Shown here piece by piece: positions 16,252 through 22,992 of a stretch of DNA of 64,000 nt. The stretch comes from Phenylobacterium conjunctum (GTDB lineage: Bacteria; Pseudomonadota; Alphaproteobacteria; Caulobacterales; Caulobacteraceae). Location of the stretch: positions 1 through 64,000 of the forward strand of contig NZ_JBHTLQ010000002.1 of assembly GCF_042679085.1 (NCBI RefSeq), written 5' to 3'. The position numbers and the translations under genes are program-made. The notes under the pieces are model-generated. The model saw only the letters and a list, made by a program, of their open reading frames with translations. It searched no databases and was not told the origin of the DNA. Numbering within the stretch: position 1 is the stretch's first letter; every line of letters starts with the position of its first letter.

Positions 16252-17072
16252 CAGTGCGCCCTCCGGGGGTGAGCCCAGCCGTAGAAGCCGCGGCTCCAGG
16301 CGACGAGGGCGAGGTCCATGATCACCGCCAAGAGGGTGATCCAGACGACGTAGGGCAGGATGATGTCCATCGACAGATAGCGACGGACGAGGAAGATCCG
16401 GTAGCCCAGGCCGACATCGGCGGCGATGGCTTCGGCGGAGATCAGATAGACCCAGGCGGGGCAGAGGGAGAGCCGCAGGTTCTCGATCAGGCGGGGCAGG
16501 GCCTGGGGCAGGGCGACGCGGATCAGGGTCAGCCAAGCGCCGGCGCCCAGGGTCTGGGCCTTGACGATCTGCTCTTCGGGCAGGGCGCGGACGTGGCCGG
16601 CGAGGTCGCGGACCATGACCGGGGTCACGCCCACGAAGATCAGCACAATCTTCGAGACCTCGCCCAGGCCGAAGACGATGAACAGGATCGGCAGGACGGC
16701 GATGGGCGGGATCACCGAGATGGTGGCGGTGACGGGCCCAAGACCCGCGTTCACATAGGGAAACAGGCCGATCACCAGGCCGAGGACCAGGGTGGTGGCG
16801 GCGGCCAGACCCATGGCGATTCCCAGCCGGCGCAGGCTGGCCTTGGTGTCGGCGACGAGGGGCACCTCGCCGGTGCGCGGGTCGACCTCGAAAGCCATGG
16901 TCTGCACGGCTTCCGCCATGGCGGCGGGGATCGGGGTGATCTTGTCGCGGGGGTTTTCCGAGTGGCGGGCGCTGGCCACGCCCAGATAGAGGAGGGCCAG
17001 GGCCAGGATCGGCAGCAGGCCCAGGAGGAAGCGGGCGCCGCCCCCCGGCCGGGCGTTCAGCAATCGGCGCAT
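16251..17072 (-). CDS. ABC transporter permease (NitT/TauT type)
   Basis: The 273-residue integral membrane protein has a first membrane segment at about residues 13-30 (ARFLLGLLPILALALLYLGV) and about five more between residues 85 and 265. The EAA-type loop LPQALPRLIENLRLSLCPAW contacts the ATPase. It belongs to the binding-protein-dependent transport family. It is the second gene of the binding protein-permease-ATPase transcription unit, 46 bp downstream of the binding-protein gene. The substrate is inferred from the neighbouring guanidine/urea genes. Confidence 0.85.
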   Translation of the reverse strand: MRRLLNARPGGGARFLLGLLPILALALLYLGVASARHSENPRDKITPIPAAMAEAVQTMAFEVDPRTGEVPLVADTKASLRRLGIAMGLAAATTLVLGLVIGLFPYVNAGLGPVTATISVIPPIAVLPILFIVFGLGEVSKIVLIFVGVTPVMVRDLAGHVRALPEEQIVKAQTLGAGAWLTLIRVALPQALPRLIENLRLSLCPAWVYLISAEAIAADVGLGYRIFLVRRYLSMDIILPYVVWITLLAVIMDLALVAWSRGFYGWAHPRRAH

Positions 17073-17118
17073 GGGGCGGTCACCACTTCCAGTCTCTAGG
17101 GCAGTCTCAGGTTCAGGC

Positions 17119-18222
17119 TCAGAGCTTGCCGTCGGCGGCGAGCTGGACCCAGGTCGGGTCGTAGCGCAGCTTCACATTGGCCGGGTCGCCGAGGATCTTG
17201 CCGCCCGGGAACTCGATGCCGATGTCGTCCACCGACTTCGCGCCCTGGCCGAACAGGCCGATCTGGAAGCTGAACTTGCGCACCCGGTCATTGGCGGTGA
17301 CCAGATCCGGGCTGGTGGTGGCCGCCAGCGCCATCTTCGGATCGTAGTAGAGGTGAGTGGTCTTCAGCTGGGCCTCGTAGCCGGCCAGGTCGGTGCCCGA
17401 CAGCTTGGCCATGGCCTCGCGGGCCGCCTTGCCCTCGGCGTCCTGGCGATACATCAGCTGGGTGGTTTCGTACCAGATGCCGGTCAGGGCCTTGACCAGG
17501 TTGGGGTTGGCCTTGGCGACCTCGGTGGAGATGACCAGGGTGTCGAGGATCTCGCCCGGGATCTTGGAGGAGTTGAAGACCTCCTTGGCGCCGGCCATCT
17601 TCTTGATCTCGGATAGCTGCGGGTTCCAGGGCACGACGGCCTTGGTCTCAGGCGCGGAGAAGGCGGCGACGATGTCGGCGTCGGAGGTGTTGACCACCTT
17701 GACGTCGGTGAGCTTCAGGCCGGCGCTCTCCAGGCCGCGGGCCAGGAGGTAGTGCGACACCGAGTTTTCCACCAGGTTCACCGGCCGGCCCTTGATGTCA
17801 GCCAGGCTGGCGCCGTTCTTCAGGACGATCCCGTCATTGCCGTCGGAATAGTCGCCGATCATGACGACCGTGGTGTCCTTGCCAGAGGCGGCGGGGATGG
17901 TGAGGGCGTCCATGTTTGTGGAGGTCACGCCGTCCAGCTTGCCGGCGGTGAACTGGTTCAGGCTTTCGACGTAGTCGTTGATCTGGACGACCTTGATCTT
18001 GACCCCGTACTTGTCGGCCCACTTCTTCACGATGCCGCTCTGCTCGGCATAGGGCCAGGGCATCCAGCCGGCGTAGATGGTCCAGCCGATGGTGTATTCC
18101 TTGGCCGCGGCGGCGGCGGGCGCCTGCGCCTTGGTCTCGGCCTTCTGACCGCAGGCCGCCAGCGCCAGGCTGGCGGCGGCGACCGTCGCCGCGACGCGAA
18201 TTCCGTTAAGCCACTTGGTCAT
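17119..18222 (-). CDS. ABC transporter substrate-binding lipoprotein
   Basis: The 367-residue protein starts with a lipoprotein signal ending LALAACGQ, then an Ala-rich linker and a periplasmic binding fold of the NitT/TauT type (YTIGWTIYAGWMPWPYA, LDGVTSTNMDAL, LVENSVSHYLLARGL, VVPWNPQ). Close relatives are usually labelled urea ABC transporter binding proteins because they sit beside urea carboxylase genes. NikR-type site 2 lies 48 bp upstream of its ATG, so the transporter probably shares control with the degradation operon. The ligand is untested: guanidine, urea or a guanidino compound. Confidence 0.85.
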   Translation of the reverse strand: MTKWLNGIRVAATVAAASLALAACGQKAETKAQAPAAAAAKEYTIGWTIYAGWMPWPYAEQSGIVKKWADKYGVKIKVVQINDYVESLNQFTAGKLDGVTSTNMDALTIPAASGKDTTVVMIGDYSDGNDGIVLKNGASLADIKGRPVNLVENSVSHYLLARGLESAGLKLTDVKVVNTSDADIVAAFSAPETKAVVPWNPQLSEIKKMAGAKEVFNSSKIPGEILDTLVISTEVAKANPNLVKALTGIWYETTQLMYRQDAEGKAAREAMAKLSGTDLAGYEAQLKTTHLYYDPKMALAATTSPDLVTANDRVRKFSFQIGLFGQGAKSVDDIGIEFPGGKILGDPANVKLRYDPTWVQLAADGKL

Positions 18223-18270
18223 GCTCGTTCCCTCGAAGCGGCGATCGGAGCCCAGCGCCGATCCTCGCGG

Positions 18271-18298
18271 GTATTACAGACTGTGGAGTTCGTAATAT
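18271..18298. promoter_or_regulatory. NikR-type operator, site 2 (GTATTAC-N14-GTAATAT)
   Basis: Half-sites GTATTA and TAATAT are exactly 16 bp apart, as in sites 1 and 3. The site lies 48 bp upstream of the minus-strand binding-protein gene. The six bases next to the right half-site also match across sites in part (CGTAATA). Confidence 0.75.
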
Positions 18299-18427
18299 TC
18301 CAAGCCGCGCTGCGCCTCCTGGCGCGACACAGCGCGCGGCGCCGGAAAACTACGCACCGAGGCCGGCTGCTGATCGCGCAGGGGTCAATTTCCCGGCGAG
18401 GGGCGCGGGCGTGGAAAGGGCGCTTGG

Positions 18428-18455
18428 GTGTTACGAGCGCCGCCATCCGTAATAA
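18428..18455. promoter_or_regulatory. NikR-type operator, site 3 (GTGTTAC-N14-GTAATAA)
   Basis: Half-sites GTGTTA and TAATAA are exactly 16 bp apart. The site ends 23 bp before the ATG of the 2-oxoglutarate oxygenase. It shares GTRTTAC and CGTAATA with sites 1 and 2 and is the weakest of the three in symmetry. Confidence 0.7.
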
Positions 18456-18478
18456 TCGCAGCCGTGAAGGAGCCAGGC

Positions 18479-19471
18479 ATGCCCAAGGATTTTCAGGCCT
18501 TGCCGGTGGTGGACATCTCCGGCCTGTCCTCCGGCGATCCCGCCGCGCGCCAGGCCTGCGCCGAGGCGCTCGGCCGCGCCGCCCGTGAGGTGGGTTTTCT
18601 CTATGTGACCGGGCATGGCCTGGCAGAGGCGCTGTTCGACGACCTGCTGGGCCAGGCCAAGCGGTTCTTCGCCCGGCCGATGGCGGACAAGATGGCCTGC
18701 TATATCGGCGGCTCGGTCAATCACTCCGGCTATGTGCCGGAAGGCGAGGAGGTGTTCGCCGACGGCAAGATTGATCGCAAGGAAGCCTTCGACGTGGGCC
18801 AGGATCGGCCGGACGCCGACGGGTCCGAGCCGATGACGGGGCCGAACCTGTGGCCGGACGACCCGGCCTTCAAGGCGGCGGCCAGCGCCTATTATGCGGC
18901 GGTGGCGGGGCTGGCGCGGCGGCTGTTCGGAGGCTTTGCGCTCGCCCTGGGCCTGCCGCAGGATCACTTCGAGCCGCACCTGACGGCGCCGTCGGCTCAG
19001 TTGCGGCTGATCCACTATCCCTTCGACGCCGACGCTCCGCCGGACCAGCAGGGGATCGGGGCGCACACGGACTATGAGTTCTTCACCCTGCTGCGCGGCA
19101 CCGCGCCGGGGTTGGAGGTGCTGAACGGCGAAGGCGCCTGGATCGACGCTCCGCCGGTGGCGGGCGCCTTCGTGGTCAATATCGGCGACATGCTGGAGGC
19201 CTGGACCAACGGGGTGTTCACCGCGACCACCCACCGGGTGCGACGGGTGGCGGAGGAACGCTACAGCTTCCCGTACTTCGCCGCGTGCGACTATGCGACG
19301 GTGGTGGAGCCGCAGGCCGCCTTCGTGACGCCGGAGCGTCCGGCGCGCTATCCGCGGCTGGTCTCCGGCGACCACCTGTTCGCCCAGACCGTGAAGACCT
19401 TCCAGTACCTGAAGCCCCTGCGCGAGACGGTGGGCCAGACCGCGGCGTTCGGGCGGGTGGAGGGGCGGTAG
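18479..19471 (+). CDS. 2-oxoglutarate/Fe(II)-dependent oxygenase (isopenicillin N synthase family)
   Basis: The 330-residue enzyme has the N-terminal DIOX_N-type segment (LPVVDISGL, VGFLYVTGHGL) and the double-stranded beta-helix core. Iron ligands are His196 and Asp198 (GAHTDYEFF) and His252 (TTHRV). The 2-oxoglutarate contact is Arg261-Tyr-Ser263. The ATG at 18479 follows GAAGGAGCC. NikR-type site 3 lies directly upstream, linking it to the guanidine/urea genes. Relatives hydroxylate arginine, homoarginine or other amino acids, and some release guanidine. A guanidine-releasing or guanidino-modifying role is inference. Confidence 0.87.
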   Translation: MPKDFQALPVVDISGLSSGDPAARQACAEALGRAAREVGFLYVTGHGLAEALFDDLLGQAKRFFARPMADKMACYIGGSVNHSGYVPEGEEVFADGKIDRKEAFDVGQDRPDADGSEPMTGPNLWPDDPAFKAAASAYYAAVAGLARRLFGGFALALGLPQDHFEPHLTAPSAQLRLIHYPFDADAPPDQQGIGAHTDYEFFTLLRGTAPGLEVLNGEGAWIDAPPVAGAFVVNIGDMLEAWTNGVFTATTHRVRRVAEERYSFPYFAACDYATVVEPQAAFVTPERPARYPRLVSGDHLFAQTVKTFQYLKPLRETVGQTAAFGRVEGR

Positions 19472-19475
19472 CTTC

Positions 19476-20129
19476 CTATACTGTCCGCCCCTCCAGCCAG
19501 GGCCAGGTGGACGCGGTGATGCGCCAGGCGCCGTCGGGCCCGATGACGCCGAAGCTTATGCGCATCGACAGGGCGTCGATGGCGGTGGCGCGGTCGCCGG
19601 CGGCCAGGGCGGCCTGCACGATCTCGGCCAGGGTGGCGCCGGGGGGCAGGGGGAACTCCCGCTCGGTGATGTCCATGAAATAGCCGCCGGCCCGCACGCG
19701 CAGACCGTCCTCGCGCCGCCAGGCCTGAAGGTCACCGCGGCTTTGCGGGTCGCGGCGCCAGATCTCCTGGTAAGGCGTGTGGATCCCGTCCTCGATCATC
19801 AGGTCGCCGTCGAGGCGGAAGGCGCCTTCGTCGGGGACGCCGGAGGGCGGCTGGTAGTCCAGGTCGCGGCGCCAGAAACAGACCCCGTCGCCGACGCTGA
19901 GCTCGCCCGCGAACCCCTGGACCGCGGCCAGGTCCAGGAGCTCGGCGTCGGAGTAGTCCGCGAAGCAGGTGGCGCCCGGCCGCGCCGGTCGGTCGGCAGG
20001 GACGCGGAGATCGGCGTACCAGCTGGAGGTCTGGAGCCACACGACGGTGGTGGTTTCGTCCCGGCCGCCGTCGGGCGTGGTGATCAGCTCGCGGCGCCAA
20101 AGGCCGGTGAGGTCGGCGGGGACGGACAT
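19476..20129 (-). CDS. Hri1-like beta-barrel hypothetical protein
   Basis: The 217-residue cytoplasmic protein begins MSVPADLTGLWRRELI and contains VVWLQTSSWYADLRVP, FAGELSVGDGVCFWRRDLDYQP and YFMDITERE. These segments recall the HRI1 family, a two-lobed lipocalin-like barrel of unknown biochemical function that is common in proteobacteria. A ribosome site GGAGG precedes the ATG by ten bases. It is convergent with the oxygenase gene and ends four bases from its stop. No catalytic residues are evident. The family link is from memory of motifs and only moderately sure. Confidence 0.65.
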   Translation of the reverse strand: MSVPADLTGLWRRELITTPDGGRDETTTVVWLQTSSWYADLRVPADRPARPGATCFADYSDAELLDLAAVQGFAGELSVGDGVCFWRRDLDYQPPSGVPDEGAFRLDGDLMIEDGIHTPYQEIWRRDPQSRGDLQAWRREDGLRVRAGGYFMDITEREFPLPPGATLAEIVQAALAAGDRATAIDALSMRISFGVIGPDGAWRITASTWPWLEGRTV

Positions 20130-20133
20130 CGGA

Positions 20134-20271
20134 TCAGGGCCTCCAGGCGTGCAGCCGACCCTGGCACGCCGTCGCCGCGGCGATGAGCAAAACGGCGCCT
20201 GCGAGGCAGGCCTTCGCCTGAATCGCCGTCAGATCGAACAAATGCCAGGCGTCGGCGCTTTTGGGCGTCAT
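20134..20271 (-). CDS. Possible 45-residue membrane peptide
   Basis: A short frame from ATG 20271 (MTPKSADAWHLFDLTAI) ends four bases before the Hri1-like gene. It has one hydrophobic stretch, ACLAGAVLLIAAATA, at about residues 24-38. The position fits a small upstream operon member. No good ribosome site is visible, so it may be chance. Confidence 0.3.
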   Translation of the reverse strand: MTPKSADAWHLFDLTAIQAKACLAGAVLLIAAATACQGRLHAWRP

Positions 20272-20415
20272 TTCGTTTACAGGCGATGATTTGCGTGCAC
20301 ACTCATCCATGTGAAGCGAGATTTGGGCTTCATTTTTTGAAATTGGATTGAAAACCGGCGCGGTGGGCGGCCCAGGGTGGCGGCGGTGACGGGTTTCGGC
20401 GCTCTGCGGGGGAAG

Positions 20416-22008
20416 ATGATGAAGATGAAGTCGAAAAGCTTGGCGGCCCTCCTGATGGCCGGGGCCATGGCCCTGCCGGCCGCGGTGGCGCACGCCGAGG
20501 CGACGCCGGCCATGCGCGAGGCGGCGACCGCGGGCGTGGACGCCCGGGCCAAGCTCGCCCAGCAGATGGTCGATCAGGTGTTCTCCTACGCCGAGCCGGG
20601 CTTCCAGGAGTTCAAGACCTCGGAATATCTGACCGGCATCCTGGAGAAGAACGGCTTCAAGATCACCCGCGGCGTCGCCGGTATCCCCACCGCCTGGACG
20701 GCGACCTGGGGCGAGGGCGGACCGCTGGTCTCCCTGGGCAGCGACATCGACGGCCTGCTGGGCCTGTCCCAGTATCCGGGCATCGGCGACATCAAGCCGA
20801 TGGTCGAGGGCGCGCCGGGCCACGGCGAGGGCCACAATTCCGGCATGCCGCTGATGGTGGTCGCCGCCCTGGCCGCCAAGGACGTGATGGAGAAGAACAA
20901 GATCCCGGGCCGGCTGATGCTGTGGCCGGGGGTCGCCGAGGAACTGCTGGCCACCAAGGCCTTCTATGTGCGCGAAGGCATGTTCAAGGGCGTGGACGCC
21001 TCGATCTTCGTCCACGTCGGCCGTGATTTCTCCACCGGCTGGGGGCCCGGCGGCAACAATGGCATGGTCTCGGTGGAGTACACCTTCCACGGCAAGACGG
21101 CGCACGCGGCGGGCCAGCCCTGGGACGGTCGCAGCGCGCTCGACGCCGTCGAGATCATGGACACCGCCTGGAACTTCCGGCGCGAGCACCTGCCGATCAC
21201 CCAGCGCTCGCACTATGTGATCACCAATGGCGGCGGCCAGCCGAACATCGTCCCCGGCGTGGCCTCGGTCTGGTATTACTTCCGCGAGAACGACTTCCAG
21301 TCGATCCGCAAGCTCTATGAACTCGGCAACAAGATCTCGGAAGCCGCCGCCATGGCGACCGACACGACGGTCGAGCACCACGTCCTGGGCTATGCGGCCC
21401 CGAACTATTCCAACCGGCCCCTGGCTGAGGCGGCGTTCAAGAACATCCAGGCGGTCGGCATGCCGCAGTGGAGCGACGCGGACAAGGCCTTCGCCGCCCG
21501 GGTGCAGAAGGCCAACGGTTTCAAGCCGACGCCGCTGTCCACAGAGGTGACGCCGCTGTCGACGCCAGAGACCCGCGGGCCGTCCACCGGCGGCGGCTCG
21601 GACGACATCGGCGACGTGATGTGGAACGTGCCCACCATCACCATCCGCTATCCGTCGAACATTCCGGGCGCCATCGGCCACAACGTGACCTCGGCCATGG
21701 CGATGGCGACGCCCATCGCCCACAAGGGCGTGGTGGTCGGCGCCAAGGCGGTCGCCCTGACCGTGCTGGACATCATGACCACGCCCAAGCTGGTGGCCGA
21801 CGCGAAGGACTGGTTCCAGAACGTTCAGCTCAAGGACGACAAGTACGATCCGGTGCTGAGCGCGGCCGACAAGCCGGCCATCTGGCTGAACACCGACACG
21901 ATGTCGAAGCTGCGTGCGAAGATGGAGCCCTTCTACTACAACCCCAAGAAGTACGACACCTATCTCGACCAGCTGGGCATCAAGTATCCAGACGGCACGG
22001 TCAAGTAA
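20416..22008 (+). CDS. Secreted M20-family amidohydrolase (AbgB-like)
   Basis: The protein of about 530 residues has a signal peptide (MMKMKSKSLAALLMAGAMALPAAVAHA) and an M20/amidohydrolase catalytic domain. Visible metal-site regions are GSDIDG, GHGEGHNSG, the acidic pair in GVAEELLATKAF, and the late histidine in GAIGHNVTSAMA. The dimerisation domain includes FHGKTAHAAGQPWDGRSALD. It resembles the aminobenzoyl-glutamate utilisation subunit B group and should cleave N-acyl or peptide amides in the periplasm. Several ATGs compete (20416, 20419, 20425) after a GGGGG ribosome site. It is convergent with an Lrp-type regulator across a strong hairpin. Confidence 0.83.
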   Translation: MMKMKSKSLAALLMAGAMALPAAVAHAEATPAMREAATAGVDARAKLAQQMVDQVFSYAEPGFQEFKTSEYLTGILEKNGFKITRGVAGIPTAWTATWGEGGPLVSLGSDIDGLLGLSQYPGIGDIKPMVEGAPGHGEGHNSGMPLMVVAALAAKDVMEKNKIPGRLMLWPGVAEELLATKAFYVREGMFKGVDASIFVHVGRDFSTGWGPGGNNGMVSVEYTFHGKTAHAAGQPWDGRSALDAVEIMDTAWNFRREHLPITQRSHYVITNGGGQPNIVPGVASVWYYFRENDFQSIRKLYELGNKISEAAAMATDTTVEHHVLGYAAPNYSNRPLAEAAFKNIQAVGMPQWSDADKAFAARVQKANGFKPTPLSTEVTPLSTPETRGPSTGGGSDDIGDVMWNVPTITIRYPSNIPGAIGHNVTSAMAMATPIAHKGVVVGAKAVALTVLDIMTTPKLVADAKDWFQNVQLKDDKYDPVLSAADKPAIWLNTDTMSKLRAKMEPFYYNPKKYDTYLDQLGIKYPDGTVK

Positions 22009-22054
22009 CCGCTCGACCCACACCGTGCCCGGCGTCGACCTTGGTCGGCGCCCT

Positions 22055-22087
22055 ACCGGGGAGGCGCAAGGCCCGCGCCTCCCCGGT
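22055..22087. terminator. Bidirectional terminator hairpin
   Basis: A perfect 13-bp stem ACCGGGGAGGCGC/GCGCCTCCCCGGT with a 7-nt loop lies between the convergent amidohydrolase and Lrp genes. It is followed by TTCGATT. Confidence 0.65.
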
Positions 22088-22099
22088 TCGATTCCGGGC

Positions 22100-22597
22100 T
22101 CAGCCCGCCGGGTCCTGGAAGACGATGGGCGGCGGGTCCTGGCTCATCACCTGACGCATGACGAAGCTGGAGCGGATCTTGGCCACGTGAGGCAGGGTCG
22201 ATAGCTCGCTGCGATAGACCCGGTCGTAGTCCTGGAACGACTTCACGTGCAGCATGATCAGGAAGTCGGTGTCGCCGGAGACGAAGCCGCAATAGGAGAC
22301 CGAGGGGCACTTCACCACCTCGCGCTCGAACTCGATCAGCGCCTTCTCGTTCTGCGAGCTCAGCTCGATGGCGACGAACACCACCACACTGTAGCCGAGC
22401 AGCGGCATGTTCAGGTTCGCTGAATAGCTCAGCACCGCCTGACGCTCTTCCAGGCTCTTGCGCCGACGGGCCACTGCGGTGCTGGAAAGATTGATTTTCT
22501 CTCCCAACCAGACGTCAGAAGCCCGTCCGTCCGCGCAAAGCTCCTTTAGGATGCGATAATCCACGTCATCCAGGTCGAGCTGTTCCGATTTCGACAT
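22100..22597 (-). CDS. Lrp/AsnC-family transcriptional regulator
   Basis: The 165-residue protein has an AsnC-type winged helix-turn-helix at residues 8-60 (LDDVDYRILKELCADGRAS, then NLSSTAVARRRKSLEE) and a RAM ligand/oligomerisation domain (YSVVVFVAIEL, CGFVSGDTDFLIMLHV). The ATG at 22597 (MSKSEQ) follows GGAGG; an ATG 21 bases further upstream does not. Such proteins control amino acid or peptide metabolism in response to amino acids. It faces a TonB receptor gene across a 395-bp gap and is convergent with an amidohydrolase gene, so those are likely targets. Confidence 0.88.
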   Translation of the reverse strand: MSKSEQLDLDDVDYRILKELCADGRASDVWLGEKINLSSTAVARRRKSLEERQAVLSYSANLNMPLLGYSVVVFVAIELSSQNEKALIEFEREVVKCPSVSYCGFVSGDTDFLIMLHVKSFQDYDRVYRSELSTLPHVAKIRSSFVMRQVMSQDPPPIVFQDPAG

Positions 22598-22992
22598 TGA
22601 ACCTCCGTGTCCGTGCATAATTCAGTAGCACATCGGTCTTTTCGACGACGAATTTCCACATTTCGCAAGTCGTTTTCCGGGGCTCCCCTAGTCTTGGACT
22701 CGTGAAGGCCGGGAAACGGGCGTCGATCAAGGTCGTCGCCCGGCAGCCGGCCAAGGGGGGAACGCGCAAGACGGACCTGGGCGACGCGAACGCCGGGGTC
22801 TTCGGGGCGCGAGTTGGGGATGGCGTCGCTGAACGCGGAGCGGCGGAAAATCCCTTGTACTCAAGATGTTAAGCGACGCGTCGAGGTGAGCTCGGCGCGT
22901 GGGGGGTCGCTTAGTCTCTCACAGGACGACGCGGCGAAGAGTAACGGGCGGCCTGGTCCGCCCCTCAACTGAACTCGAGGCCGAGGACAATT
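22598..22992. promoter_or_regulatory. Divergent regulatory region between lrp-like gene and TonB receptor
   Basis: This 395-bp gap contains no convincing gene. It holds an AT-richer patch at 22640-22680, a 10-bp palindrome CGACGCGTCG (22874-22883), and an 8-bp inverted repeat TAAGCGAC-N38-GTCGCTTA (22870-22923). The latter would form a leader hairpin or two-site operator upstream of the receptor gene. The length is generous for two promoters, and Lrp binding is plausible. Confidence 0.45.

Noticed and set aside
20134..22023. Open frame of 629 codons antisense to the M20 amidohydrolase
   Set aside because: Its composition is Arg/His/Gly-rich like other antisense shadows, and the plus strand has the real catalytic motifs. 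Only the final 45 codons were kept as a separate weak candidate.
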